A stretch of 64,000 nt of DNA, taken from positions 310,001 through 374,000 of the forward strand of contig NZ_CP013254.1 of NCBI RefSeq assembly GCF_001482365.1, read 5' to 3'. Source of the DNA: Kocuria flava. Lineage in GTDB: Bacteria; Actinomycetota; Actinomycetes; Actinomycetales; Micrococcaceae. The position numbers and the translations under genes were made by a program. This document shows positions 52,087-60,789 of the stretch, piece by piece; the first letter of the stretch is position 1; every line of letters starts with the position of its first letter. The notes below the pieces were generated by a model. It saw only the letters and a list, made by a program, of their open reading frames with translations, was not told the DNA's origin and searched no databases.

Positions 52087-52532
52087 GCGCCCCGGCGGAC
52101 GGCGGGCACCCCTGGGAGGTCTGGCGGCTGTTCTTCGAGACCTCGGCCCGGCTGACCACCGAGATCGAGGCCCGGCTCAAGGAGCACGGCTGCTCGCTGA
52201 TGGACTACCAGGTGCTCCTGCTGCTGCGCGAGGCCCCCGGCCACCGGCTGCGGATGGGCGAGCTGGCCCAGCGCCTGGTCTTCTCGCCCAGCCGGCTGAG
52301 CTACCAGATCGGCGTGCTCGAGAGGCGCGGCTGGGTCCGCCGCCGGCGCTGCACCGAGGACGGGCGCGGCCTGGAGGCCGAGCTCACCGACGAGGGCCTG
52401 CGCGCCTTCCGGCGCCTGCGCCCGGCCCACGCCCGCGACGTCGAGGAGCTGTTCCTCTCCACCCTCCACGACGACGACGCCGAGCGGCTGCGGGCGGTCA
52501 TGGAGCGGCTGGCGCACCGGCTCGGGCAGTAG
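52083..52532 (+). CDS. MarR family transcriptional regulator
   Basis: The 149-aa winged-helix protein has the MarR core: CSLMDYQVLLLLREAPGHRLRMGELAQRLVFSPSRLSYQIGVLERRGWVRRRRCTEDGRGLEAELTDEG. The recognition helix is SPSRLSYQIGVLE. It overlaps the FMN reductase stop by 4 bases. It most likely binds the TTCAAATTTGAA palindrome upstream of the operon and is released by a phenolic or related ligand. The ligand is not predictable. Confidence 0.92.
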   Translation: MSAPADGGHPWEVWRLFFETSARLTTEIEARLKEHGCSLMDYQVLLLLREAPGHRLRMGELAQRLVFSPSRLSYQIGVLERRGWVRRRRCTEDGRGLEAELTDEGLRAFRRLRPAHARDVEELFLSTLHDDDAERLRAVMERLAHRLGQ

Positions 52533-52578
52533 AGTGCGGACGCGGCACCCGGCCGCCCCGCCACCGGAAAGGGACCCC

Positions 52579-53646
52579 GTGACCTCCAGCCCCCTGACCC
52601 GCCACGACCCCGCGCGCCGCGGCTTCGGCAGCGACAACCACGCCGGGGTCCACCCGGCCGTGCTCGAGGCCCTCGCCGCCGCCAACGGCGGGCACGTGGG
52701 CGCCTACGGCGCGGACCCGTACACCGAGGCGCTCCAGGACGTGGCCCGCCGCCACTTCGGCGCGCAGGCCGAGTGCCACCCGGTCTTCAACGGGACGGGG
52801 GCCAACGTCGTCGCCCTCGCGGCCATGACCGACCGCTGGGACGCGGTGGTGTGCACGGACTCCGCCCACGTCGACGTGGACGAGTGCGGGGCCCCCGAGA
52901 AGCTCGCCGGGGTGAAGCTGCTGCCGGTGCCCAGCTCCGACGGGAAGCTGACCCCCGAGCTCGTGGACCGCCGGGCCCACGGCTTCGGCGTCGAGCACCA
53001 CGCCCAGCCGCGGGCGATCACGGTCTCGCAGTCGACGGAGCTCGGCACCCTCTACACCCCCGACCAGCTGCGGGCGCTGTGCGAGCACGCCCACGGGCTC
53101 GGGCTGAGCGTCCACCTCGACGGGGCCCGGCTGGCCAACGCCGCCGCGGCCCTGGGGGTGCCGCTGCGGGCGCTGACCACCGACGCCGGCGTCGACGTCG
53201 TCTCCTGGGGCGGGACGAAGAACGGTGCCCTGGGCGCGGAGGCGGTCGTGGTGCTCGACCCCGCGGCCGTGCGGCAGCCGCGGTTCGTGCGCAAGCTCTC
53301 GGCCCAGCTGGCCTCGAAGATGCGCTTCGTCTCCGCCCAGCTGCTCGCCCTGCACGAGGGCGAGCTGTGGCGGGAGTCCGCGGCGCACGCCAATGCCGCT
53401 GCCCGCCGGCTCGCCGACGGCCTCGCCGCCGTGCCCGGCGTCCGGATCACCCAGGCGGTCGAGGCCAACGCCGTGTTCGCGGTGCTGCCCGCCGGGTCGG
53501 CCGAGCGGCTGCAGCGGCGGTGGCCGTTCCACGTGTGGGACGGGACCACCGGGGAGGTCCGGCTGATGTGCTCGTGGGACACGGCCGCCGAGGACGTCGA
53601 CGCGTTCGTGGCGGCCCTGCGCGAGGACGCCGCCACCGCCCCCTGA
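52579..53646 (+). CDS. ltaE: Low-specificity threonine aldolase
   Basis: The 355-aa PLP enzyme shows FGSDNHAGVHPAVLEAL at the N-terminus, FNGTGANVVAL, and SWGGTKNGALGAEAVVV with the PLP Lys near 210. It cleaves L-threonine or allo-threonine to glycine and acetaldehyde. The GTG start at 52579 follows GGAAAGGG. A TAGAGT hexamer covers the MarR stop (52530-52535) and could be a -10 element. The family includes beta-eliminating relatives, so specificity is not certain. Confidence 0.92.
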   Translation: MTSSPLTRHDPARRGFGSDNHAGVHPAVLEALAAANGGHVGAYGADPYTEALQDVARRHFGAQAECHPVFNGTGANVVALAAMTDRWDAVVCTDSAHVDVDECGAPEKLAGVKLLPVPSSDGKLTPELVDRRAHGFGVEHHAQPRAITVSQSTELGTLYTPDQLRALCEHAHGLGLSVHLDGARLANAAAALGVPLRALTTDAGVDVVSWGGTKNGALGAEAVVVLDPAAVRQPRFVRKLSAQLASKMRFVSAQLLALHEGELWRESAAHANAAARRLADGLAAVPGVRITQAVEANAVFAVLPAGSAERLQRRWPFHVWDGTTGEVRLMCSWDTAAEDVDAFVAALREDAATAP

Positions 53647-53675
53647 CCCGCCGCCTCCCGGCGACGGCGGGACCG

Positions 53676-53777
53676 TCAGCCGAACAGGGCGGCGACCTTC
53701 ATGAGGGTCTGCACGATGCCGTAGCCCAGCGGGACCCCGACGAGCACCCAGCCCAGGGCGAGACGTGCTGTGGTCAT
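53676..53777 (-). CDS. MFS transporter small subunit, 33 aa
   Basis: The 33-codon frame begins MTTARLALGWVLVGVPLGYG and encodes one hydrophobic helix and a short amphipathic tail ending MKVAALFG. It overlaps the stop of the MFS gene by 4 bases (ATGA), and both are on the minus strand. Small proteins of this kind are encoded with OFA-family oxalate/formate-type transporters and are called MFS small subunits. The role is inferred from that. The ribosome site is AGGAGGACCGGTC, upstream of the ATG. Confidence 0.75.
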   Translation of the reverse strand: MTTARLALGWVLVGVPLGYGIVQTLMKVAALFG

Positions 53778-55231
53778 GACCGGTCCTCCTTCGCGGCGAC
53801 GACCGGCGCCGGGACGCGCCTGCCGTCAGCGGGTCGTTCGTCGTCGTCGGTCCCGGCCCGTCCGTGGGCGGGGCTGTCCGAGGGCTCGTGCCAGCGGGCG
53901 TCGACCGGGGTGACCAGGAGGTTGGCGACGAAGCCGACGACGAGCAGCGCGACCATCGTCAGCAGGGCCGGCCGGTACGCCGCGGCGGTGAGCTCGCCGG
54001 GGGTGCCCTGGGCGTCCAGGAACGCGTTGACGATCAGCGGCCCGGCCACGCCCGCCGCCGACCACGCCGTGAGCAGCCGGCCGTGGATCGCCCCGACCTG
54101 GTAGGTGCCGAAGAGGTCCCGCAGATAGGCCGGCACGGTGGCGAAGCCGCCGCCGTAGAAGGAGATGATCACGAAGGCCAGCAGCACGAACAGCAGCGTC
54201 GAGGAGGACCCGAACAGGGCCAGGACCGTGTAGAGCGCCGCGCCGACGCCGAGGTAGATCAGGTAGATCCGCTTGCGGCCCACGACGTCCGAGGTGGTCG
54301 ACCACACGAAGCGCCCGCCCATGTTGCCGATCGACAGCAGGCCCACGAACCCGCCCGCGACGGCCGCGGTCACGAGGGAGGAGCCGTCGGCCTGGCGGAA
54401 GAAGTCCCGGATCATGGGCGCCGCCTGCTCGAGGATGCCGATGCCGGCGGTGACGTTGCAGAAGAGCACGAGCCACACGAGCCAGAACTGCCGGGTGCGC
54501 ACGGCGTTGCGCGCGGAGACGTGGTTGCTGGTGACGAGCTCCTGCGTCCTGACCGTGGTGGGGTCGAAGCCCGCCGGCCGCCAGCCGGGCGGGGGGACCT
54601 TGATGGTGAACGCGCCGAACATCATGTAGGCGAAGTAGACGACCGCGAAGGTCAGGAAGAGCTTGCCGACGGCGTCCCCGCTGGGCGCCCAGCCCTCGGT
54701 GCCGGAGGCCGGGTCGTAGAAGCTCAGCAGCGCGGAGGAGACCGGGCTCGCGATGAGCGCGCCGCCGCCGAAGCCCATGATCGCCATGCCGGTGGCCAGC
54801 CCGGGACGGTCGGGGAACCACTTGATCAGCGTCGAGACCGGGGAGATGTAGCCGATGCCCAGGCCGATGCCGCCGATCACCCCGTAGCCCACGTAGACGA
54901 GCCACAGCTGCCGGGTGAAGATCCCCAGCGCGCCGACCAGGAAGCCGCCGGTCCACAGCAGCGCCGCGGTGAACATCGCCTTGCGGGGGCCGTGGGTGTC
55001 CACCCAGGTGCCGAAGACCGCGGCCGACAGGCCCAGCATCACGATGGCGATCGAGAAGATGAGGCCGATCTGCGTCAGGGACGCGCCGAAGTGCTCGACC
55101 AGGGCGGTCTTGTACACGCTCGTGGCGTAGGCCTGGCCGATGCACAGGTGCACCGCCAGCGCCGCCGGGGGGATCAGCCAGCGGTTGAAGCCCGGGGGCG
55201 CCACCGTGTGCTGTCGATCGAGCCAACCCAT
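53774..55231 (-). CDS. OFA-family MFS transporter (oxalate/formate antiporter-like)
   Basis: The 485-aa protein has 12 membrane helices and the OFA-type openings RWLIPPAALAVHLCIGQAYATSVYKTAL and GGIGLGIGYISPVSTLIKWFPDRPG, plus RVFVWSTTSDVVGRKRIYLIYLG-like (GGRFVWSTTSDVVGRKRI). It probably exchanges carboxylates or other organic anions. A Pro/Arg-rich C-terminal tail of about 45 residues follows the last helix. The ATG at 55231 is the only plausible start, although a downstream one is possible. The gene for its small subunit follows immediately. The upstream gap 55232-55484 shows no gene. Confidence 0.9.
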   Translation of the reverse strand: MGWLDRQHTVAPPGFNRWLIPPAALAVHLCIGQAYATSVYKTALVEHFGASLTQIGLIFSIAIVMLGLSAAVFGTWVDTHGPRKAMFTAALLWTGGFLVGALGIFTRQLWLVYVGYGVIGGIGLGIGYISPVSTLIKWFPDRPGLATGMAIMGFGGGALIASPVSSALLSFYDPASGTEGWAPSGDAVGKLFLTFAVVYFAYMMFGAFTIKVPPPGWRPAGFDPTTVRTQELVTSNHVSARNAVRTRQFWLVWLVLFCNVTAGIGILEQAAPMIRDFFRQADGSSLVTAAVAGGFVGLLSIGNMGGRFVWSTTSDVVGRKRIYLIYLGVGAALYTVLALFGSSSTLLFVLLAFVIISFYGGGFATVPAYLRDLFGTYQVGAIHGRLLTAWSAAGVAGPLIVNAFLDAQGTPGELTAAAYRPALLTMVALLVVGFVANLLVTPVDARWHEPSDSPAHGRAGTDDDERPADGRRVPAPVVAAKEDRS

Positions 55232-55484
55232 CGCTGCACTCCTCGCTCGTCGTGGGGAGTCCCTCGCGTCGCCGGGGCGCTCCGGGGTGAAGCATGTCAC
55301 ATCCACATCTCGAACGGGAAGCAGCCTGCCCGTTCCCGGCGGGGCATCCTGCGCCTCCCCCGTCTCCGCGAGAGCCCGTGCCCGTCGCGAGGACCCACGC
55401 CGCCGGTGCCTGCTGCGTGGGGCCTCGCGCGCCCCGTGAGGTCTCGCGGGGAGAGGGAGGGACGGGGACGACGGCGGGCGGCGC

Positions 55485-57818
55485 TCAGCCGGCCCGGAAC
55501 CACCGGCCCAGCCGCCGCAGCAGGCCCCGGAGGCCCCGGTCCCGGGCGGCGGCCTCGAGGCGCTCGATCCGCACCGCCTGTTCCCGGGCGAGCTCGAGCA
55601 GCTCCCGCAGCAGCTGCTCCGACGCGTCGAGGCGGCGGTGGAGGCCGCCGGCGTGCTCGGCCGCCTCCCGGGCCAGGTGCAGCGGCAGGCCGATGCCGTG
55701 CTCCGCGGTCCACTGCTTCAGGTGCCGCTCGCGCACGAGCAGCTCCTCCCGCTCGGCCCGGCCGGGAGCGCCCGGGGCGGCGCCGGCCGGCAGCCGCCCG
55801 CGGACCACCTCGACCGGGCCGTCGAGCACGCCCACGGTGAAGGTCTCCAGGAACCGGAGCCGGAACTCCCACTCCCCCGCCGCACCGAGCTGCTCGTCGT
55901 AGTCGCCCAGCACGTCGTGGACGGCCCGGCGGTGGACGAGCACGCCGGGGGCCTGCCCGCCGCCGCGCACCAGCTCGGAGAGCGTCAGCTCGCCCCGGGC
56001 CGGCGGCTCCGGGCCCGGGCCGGTCTCGCGCGCCGCGCCGTCGGCCGGGTCCAGCTCGGCGGCGCGGGTGCGCACCAGCACCCCGTCGTCGGCCACCAGC
56101 GGGTCCTCGAGGCAGGCGACCGCGCGCTGCAGCAGGGCGGGGTGCCACCGGTCGGCCTCGTCGTGGAGGACGACGAGCTCCGAGTCCGCCGCCCGCAGCC
56201 CGCGGTTCGCGGCGGCCCAGGGCCCCGCGTCCCGCCGGCGGTGGAGCACCTCGGTCCGGTCCGCCAGCGCCTCGGCCCGCTCCGCGAGGACCGCCTCGAC
56301 CGCGGCGCGGTCGGCGCCGTCGGCCACGACCAGCAGCCGCCAGTCGGTGAAGGTCTGGGCGAGGACGTCGTCGACGGTTCGGGCCAGCAGGGCCGGCTCC
56401 TCGCCGTGGGTGCGCAGCAGCACGGCCACGGTCGGGCGCACCGCCGGGACCGCCGGCCGGGCGTGGCGGCGGCGCAGCTCGGCCACCACGGGGGCCGCGA
56501 CGCCGCGCGGCGGAGGGTCCTCGTCCGGCCGCGCCTCCGGCACCGCCCCGCCGAGCGCCGTGACGGCGTCGTCCCACCAGGCCCCCGCCGCCGCCCGGAC
56601 CGCCGGGGCGGCCGAGGCGAGCGCCGAGCAGAACGCCTCGTGCCGGGCGAGGGCCTCGGTGGCCCAGCGCTGGGCCGCGTCCCGAGTGTCCCAGGCGGCC
56701 GGCCCCGGGGTGAGCAGGGCCGCGAGGGGCACGGTATGCCCGCCGAGCCCCCACGAGGTCAGCACCCCTTCCATGCGATCATCGGCATATGCACTGGTCG
56801 CAACGGGGAGCGCGGCCGTTCCGGCGGCGAGCGCGGCGCGCACGAGCTCCGGGTGCGAGGTGACGACCCAGTCGGCCTCCGCCAGCCGGGCGGCCAGCGC
56901 CTCCGGCGCGGCGGGACGGGCCGGTTCGGCCAGCCGTGCCGCGACGCGGTCGGACAGCGGGACGCCCGCCGCCGCTCCGTCCGGGGCGGCGGCGGGCCCG
57001 TCCGGGGCTCGGGCCGGCTCCGGGACGGGCGGGCCCCCGGCGGCCGGGGCGGGCGCTCCGCAGGCCGCCGCGGCGGCCTCGTCCGCGGCCGCCGGGGCGG
57101 GCGCGCCCCCGAGGACGGTGACCGCACCACCCGTGCGGTGGGCGAGGGCGTCGAGCACGGCCGCCAGGGCCGGGGCCGCCTCGCCCGGGGAAAAGGGGCC
57201 GTCGTGGGGCTCGAAGCACGCGAGCAGGTGCGGCCGCCCCGCCCCGGCACCGTCGGCGGCACGCCCCGCGGCGGGCATCCCCGGGCCGCGGTGGTCCTGC
57301 GGGGCGGCGAGGACGGAGGCGTCCCCGGCGATCCGCAGGGCGGGGTGCTCCGGGCACAGCCGCCGGGCCACGGCCAGGGACGTCCGGTCGGCCAGGCCCA
57401 CCAGGTCGGCCGCGCCGAGCAGCTCGCCCACGAGCCGGGCCCGGGGGCCCGCGCACCCGGCCTCGAGACCCAGGCCCGCGACGACCACCGGCCGGGCGGC
57501 GCGCTGGGCCGCCCGGGCGGCCCGCCCCCAGGCGGTGAGCTCGGGTACGCTCGCCGGAGCGCACCCGGTCCCGCCGAGGACCAGGAGGGCCTCCGGGCCC
57601 GCCGCACCGCTCCGGTCCCCGGCGTCCGGGCCCGCCGCGTCCGCACCGGCCGCACCGGCCGCCGGGCCGGAGGGCGCCGGACCGTCAGCCGCCTCGGGGA
57701 AGGGCTCCGCGGACCGGAGCACCTCCACCCCGCGGGCGGCCAGGGCCGCGAGCACGGCACGGTGCCCGAGGGCGGCGGACGGGTCGGCGGGCGGAGCGGT
57801 CAGGAGCGCGACGCGCAT
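55485..57818 (-). CDS. Fused polysaccharide pyruvyltransferase-like and family 2 glycosyltransferase
   Basis: The 777-aa protein seems to have two enzymatic halves. The N-terminal half (about 1-370) resembles polysaccharide pyruvyl transferases: VVVAGLGLEAGCAGPRARLVGELLGAADLVGLADRTSLAVARR, then WVVTSHPELVRAALAAGTAALPVATSAYADDRMEG. After a spacer comes a GT-A domain starting TVAVLLRTHGEEPALLARTVDDVLAQTFTDWRLLVVADG (about 455) with an acidic LHDEADRW. The tail is a coiled-coil-like ELLELAREQAVRIERLEAAARDR. It may act in cell-surface glycan synthesis. Linkers are unusually rich in Ala, Pro and Gly. Confidence 0.8.
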   Translation of the reverse strand: MRVALLTAPPADPSAALGHRAVLAALAARGVEVLRSAEPFPEAADGPAPSGPAAGAAGADAAGPDAGDRSGAAGPEALLVLGGTGCAPASVPELTAWGRAARAAQRAARPVVVAGLGLEAGCAGPRARLVGELLGAADLVGLADRTSLAVARRLCPEHPALRIAGDASVLAAPQDHRGPGMPAAGRAADGAGAGRPHLLACFEPHDGPFSPGEAAPALAAVLDALAHRTGGAVTVLGGAPAPAAADEAAAAACGAPAPAAGGPPVPEPARAPDGPAAAPDGAAAGVPLSDRVAARLAEPARPAAPEALAARLAEADWVVTSHPELVRAALAAGTAALPVATSAYADDRMEGVLTSWGLGGHTVPLAALLTPGPAAWDTRDAAQRWATEALARHEAFCSALASAAPAVRAAAGAWWDDAVTALGGAVPEARPDEDPPPRGVAAPVVAELRRRHARPAVPAVRPTVAVLLRTHGEEPALLARTVDDVLAQTFTDWRLLVVADGADRAAVEAVLAERAEALADRTEVLHRRRDAGPWAAANRGLRAADSELVVLHDEADRWHPALLQRAVACLEDPLVADDGVLVRTRAAELDPADGAARETGPGPEPPARGELTLSELVRGGGQAPGVLVHRRAVHDVLGDYDEQLGAAGEWEFRLRFLETFTVGVLDGPVEVVRGRLPAGAAPGAPGRAEREELLVRERHLKQWTAEHGIGLPLHLAREAAEHAGGLHRRLDASEQLLRELLELAREQAVRIERLEAAARDRGLRGLLRRLGRWFRAG

Positions 57819-58214
57819 GACGGGATCCTCTCGGACGCGGTCCCGGGGTGTCCGGACGCCCCCATTGTCCTCCGCACGGCGGCCGTCCCGCACTCCCCCG
57901 TCCCATACGGGACGCGGGACGCGCGGCGTCATGTGTACGAACTTGAAGGTCCGCACGCGCTCGTGTTGGCGGCCGTCCCCCGGGTCGGGGATCCTGGAGG
58001 TTCACAGCGCACTTCCTCCGCCGGCGCGACCCGCCGGACGCTCCGACCGCGCACGGGCACCCCTCCCGCTCACCCCAGCATGCCGACTGCGGCATATGCC
58101 GGCGTGCGACCGGGGGTCCGTCGTCGTCGCCGTCCGGGTGCCGGAGCGGTCCGGCCTCCCCCCGGTCCCCGGAGACCCGCCCCGCCGGGCGGGACGATCC
58201 CAGGAGCCCGCCCC
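57819..58214. other. Intergenic region between the glycosyltransferase and LuxR genes
   Basis: This 396-bp divergent region holds no convincing gene. It contains a CGTCCC/GGGACG small hairpin (57899-57914) and the palindrome at 58090-58101. It is slightly less GC-rich than the coding sequence around 57930-57970. Confidence 0.6.
58090..58101. promoter_or_regulatory. Palindrome CGGCATATGCCG, candidate regulator site
   Basis: A perfect 12-bp palindrome lies 113 bases before the LuxR-type regulator gene and may be its own binding site. Confidence 0.4.
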
Positions 58215-58865
58215 ATGCTGCACGCCGCCGTCATCAGTCCCCAGCCCATGACCCGCATCGCCATGCAGCGGGAGTCCCAGGACCACCCCGAGCACGGGGT
58301 GCGCATCGGGGCGGCGGCCGGGACCGTGGCGGAGCTGCTCGAGCAGGGCCCGCTCGAGGCGCCGGTGGTGCTGCTGAGCATGGACACCCTCGACGGGCGC
58401 AGCACGGCCCAGAACATCGCCGACCTCACCGCCCACGACCACGCCGTGGTCGTGCTGGCTTCCCACACGGACGTCGCCCGCGTGCGCTCCGCCCTGGCCT
58501 TCGGTGCGGCCGGGGCCGTGGGCAAGTGGGAGCCGATCCGCTCGGTGTTCCGCACGATGCGTCTGGCCTGCCAGCTCGGGGACTTCGTCAGCGACCAGCT
58601 CCAGTCGGCCCTGGCCGCCCTGCCCGACCGCTCGCCCGCCAAGCTCTCGGCGCGGGAGCGGGAGGTGCTCACCCACTACGTGGAGGGCCTCCAGGAGCAG
58701 GAGGTCGCCGCGACGCTGGGCATCGCCGAGTCCACGGTCGAGGAGCACCTGAAGCGGATCCGCCGCAAGTACGCGCTCGTCGAGCGCCCGGCCCGCACGA
58801 AGCTCGAGCTCTACAAGCGCGCCGTCGAGGACGGCGTCGTCCCGCCCGTGCTGCCCCTGGCCTGA
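58215..58865 (+). CDS. LuxR-family regulator with degenerate receiver domain
   Basis: The 216-aa protein has an N-terminal receiver-like domain (about 1-120) and a C-terminal GerE/LuxR HTH (about 140-200: KLSAREREVLTHYVEGLQEQEVAATLGIAESTVEEHLKRIRRKY). In the receiver, the phosphoacceptor position aligns with Ser55 (VVLLSMDTLDG), and the acidic pair near the N-terminus is replaced by AAVISPQPM, so it is probably not phosphorylated in the usual way. The ATG at 58215 follows CAGGAG. No sensor kinase is next to it. Confidence 0.85.
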   Translation: MLHAAVISPQPMTRIAMQRESQDHPEHGVRIGAAAGTVAELLEQGPLEAPVVLLSMDTLDGRSTAQNIADLTAHDHAVVVLASHTDVARVRSALAFGAAGAVGKWEPIRSVFRTMRLACQLGDFVSDQLQSALAALPDRSPAKLSAREREVLTHYVEGLQEQEVAATLGIAESTVEEHLKRIRRKYALVERPARTKLELYKRAVEDGVVPPVLPLA

Positions 58866-58917
58866 GCGGGCCCCGGGGCCCGGCGCACGGATCCCGGCCG
58901 TGACCTGGGCCGACCCG

Positions 58918-58946
58918 TTGGCGGGCCCCCGCCCCGGACCTAGAAT
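58918..58946 (+). promoter_or_regulatory. Promoter of the FAD oxidase gene
   Basis: TTGGCG at 58918-58923 and TAGAAT at 58941-58946 are 17 bases apart, about 97 bases before the ATG at 59043. This is among the best promoter matches in the window. Confidence 0.65.
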
Positions 58947-59042
58947 GAGGGGCACCACCCCACGGGTCGCTCCGGCGACCGCGCCGGCACCGATCCGCTC
59001 ACCAGGTCGGGGGAGCACCCCCGTGCACAGGAAGCCGGTCCG

Positions 59043-60465
59043 ATGAACGCCGCGCAGCAGCCCAGGCCCGGGAGCACGCCCCGGCCACCCCTCGACGAGC
59101 TCCGGGACCACCTCACGGGCACCGTGACCGTGCCCGGCGACCCCGGCTACGACGACGCCCGCCGGGTGTGGAACGGCATGATCGACCTCCGCCCCGCCGC
59201 CGTGGTGCGGGCCGGCTCGGTCGCCGACGTCGACCCCGTCCTCGGCGCCGTCCAGCACACCGGGCTGCCGCTGGCGGTGCGCGGCGGCGGCCACGGCGTC
59301 GCGGGCCACGGCACGGTCGAGGACGGGATCGTGCTCGACCTCGGCGGGCTGCGCGCGGTGTCGGTGGACCCGGACAGCCGCGAGGTCGTCGTGGCGCCCG
59401 GGGCGACCCTGGCCGACGTCGACGCCGCGACCGCCCCGCACGGGCTGGCCGTGCCCCTGGGGGTGGTGAGCGCGACGGGCGTGGCGGGCCTGACCCTCGG
59501 CGGCGGCGTCGGGTGGCTGACCCGCACCTGGGGCCTGGCCCTGGACAGCCTCCTGGCCGCCGACGTCGTGACGGGCACCCGCGAGCACCTGCACGCGAGC
59601 TCGGTGCACAACCCCGACCTGTTCTGGGGGCCTGCGCGGCGGCGGCGGGAACCTCGGGGTGGTCACCTCGTTCGTCTTCCGGGCCCGGCCCCTGCCGGCC
59701 CCGGTGCTCACCGGCACCCTCGTGTGGGCGCGGGAGCACTGGCGCAGCGCCCTGCGCGCCTTCGGCCGCTGGTCGCAGGAGCTGCCCGACGCGATGAACC
59801 CGATCGTCTCCTTCCTGCGGCTGCCCCCCGAGTTCGGCGTCGGCGAGGACACCGTGATGCTCGTGGCCTTCGCGTGGGCGGACCCCGACCACGCCGCGGG
59901 CCTGGCCCTCGTGGACCGGCTGCGGACGGCCGCGCCGCCCGACGGGGAGGAGATCGCCCCGCTGCCCTGGCCGCAGTGGCAGTCCGCGATGGACGGGCTG
60001 TTCCCCACCGGGTCCCGGGGGTACTGGAAGAACCTCTCGTTCGCCGGCCCGGACGGGCGGATGCTGGACGCCCTCGTGGCGGTCGCCGGCGAGGTCGACT
60101 GGGCGGGCACGGGCCTCGACCTGCACCTGATGGGCGGGTTCTTCGGCCGGGTGCCGGAGGGCACGACCGCGTTCCCGAACCGGTCGGCGCAGCTGTGGCT
60201 CAACGTCTACGGGTTCTGGCAGGACCCGGCCGAGGACGAGCGGCTCACCGCCTTCGCCCGGTCCGCCCACGCCCGGCTGCTGCCCTTCGCCGACCGCGGG
60301 GAGTACGTGAACTTCCTCGGCGCCGAGGGCGCTCCCCCGGGGGCCGAGGCCGCCCGGCGGTCGTGGGGTCCGGAGAAGCACCGCCTGCTGGCCGAGCTGA
60401 AGCTGCGCTACGACCCGCAGAACCTGCTGCGGCGCAACCACAACGTCCTCCCCGCGGCCGCCTGA
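59043..60465 (+). pseudogene. Berberine-bridge-type FAD oxidoreductase with a frameshift
   Basis: Two adjacent frames together encode about 474 residues of a single-domain FAD oxidase. The N-terminal part has the FAD motif VRGGGHGVAGHGTVEDGIVLDL, with His84 the probable covalent FAD attachment, and GLTLGGGVGWLTR. The C-terminal frame from 59659 has VTSFVFRARPLPAPV and the substrate-domain end LRYDPQNLLRRNHNVLPA. The expected WGLRGGGGNLGVVTS is broken because the G-run 59626-59630 has five Gs where four would keep frame. A true mutation, slippage or a sequencing error are all possible. It has a good promoter. Confidence 0.85.
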
Positions 60466-60477
60466 GCCGGGACGGGC

Positions 60478-60789
60478 TCAGGGGACCCCGAGCAGGCGCA
60501 GCACCGCCGCGGCGGCCGCGCCGAGGACCACGACGACCAGGAACGGGGCGCGCAGCAGCAGCGCCGCCGCGGCCACGGCCAGGGCGCCGACCCGGGCGTC
60601 GAGCACGATCGCCTGCCCGGAGCCCACGGCGTTCATCACCACGAGCGCCGCGAGCAGCCCGACCGTGACCGTCCCGGCCATCCGGCCCACCCGGGGGTCG
60701 TCGAGCACCCGGTCGGGGACGAGGTAGCCCACGAACTTCAGGGCGAAGGCCAGCCCGGCGGCGGCGAGGACCCAGAACCAGGTGCTCAC
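60478..60789 (-). CDS. azlD: AzlD-type branched-chain amino acid export subunit
   Basis: The 103-aa protein has three to four membrane segments, starts VSTWFWVLAAAGLAFALKFVGYLVPD and has the AzlD pattern ALVVMNAVGSGQAIVLDARVGALAVAA. With AzlC it forms a branched-chain amino acid exporter. The GTG start at 60789 overlaps the azlC stop by 4 bases. The assignment rests on its size and the adjacent azlC. Confidence 0.88.
   Translation of the reverse strand: MSTWFWVLAAAGLAFALKFVGYLVPDRVLDDPRVGRMAGTVTVGLLAALVVMNAVGSGQAIVLDARVGALAVAAAALLLRAPFLVVVVLGAAAAAVLRLLGVP

Noticed and set aside
59659..60465. A separate gene starting at 59659
   Set aside because: It lacks a ribosome site and begins in the middle of the FAD-binding domain, so it is the second half of the frameshifted oxidase.
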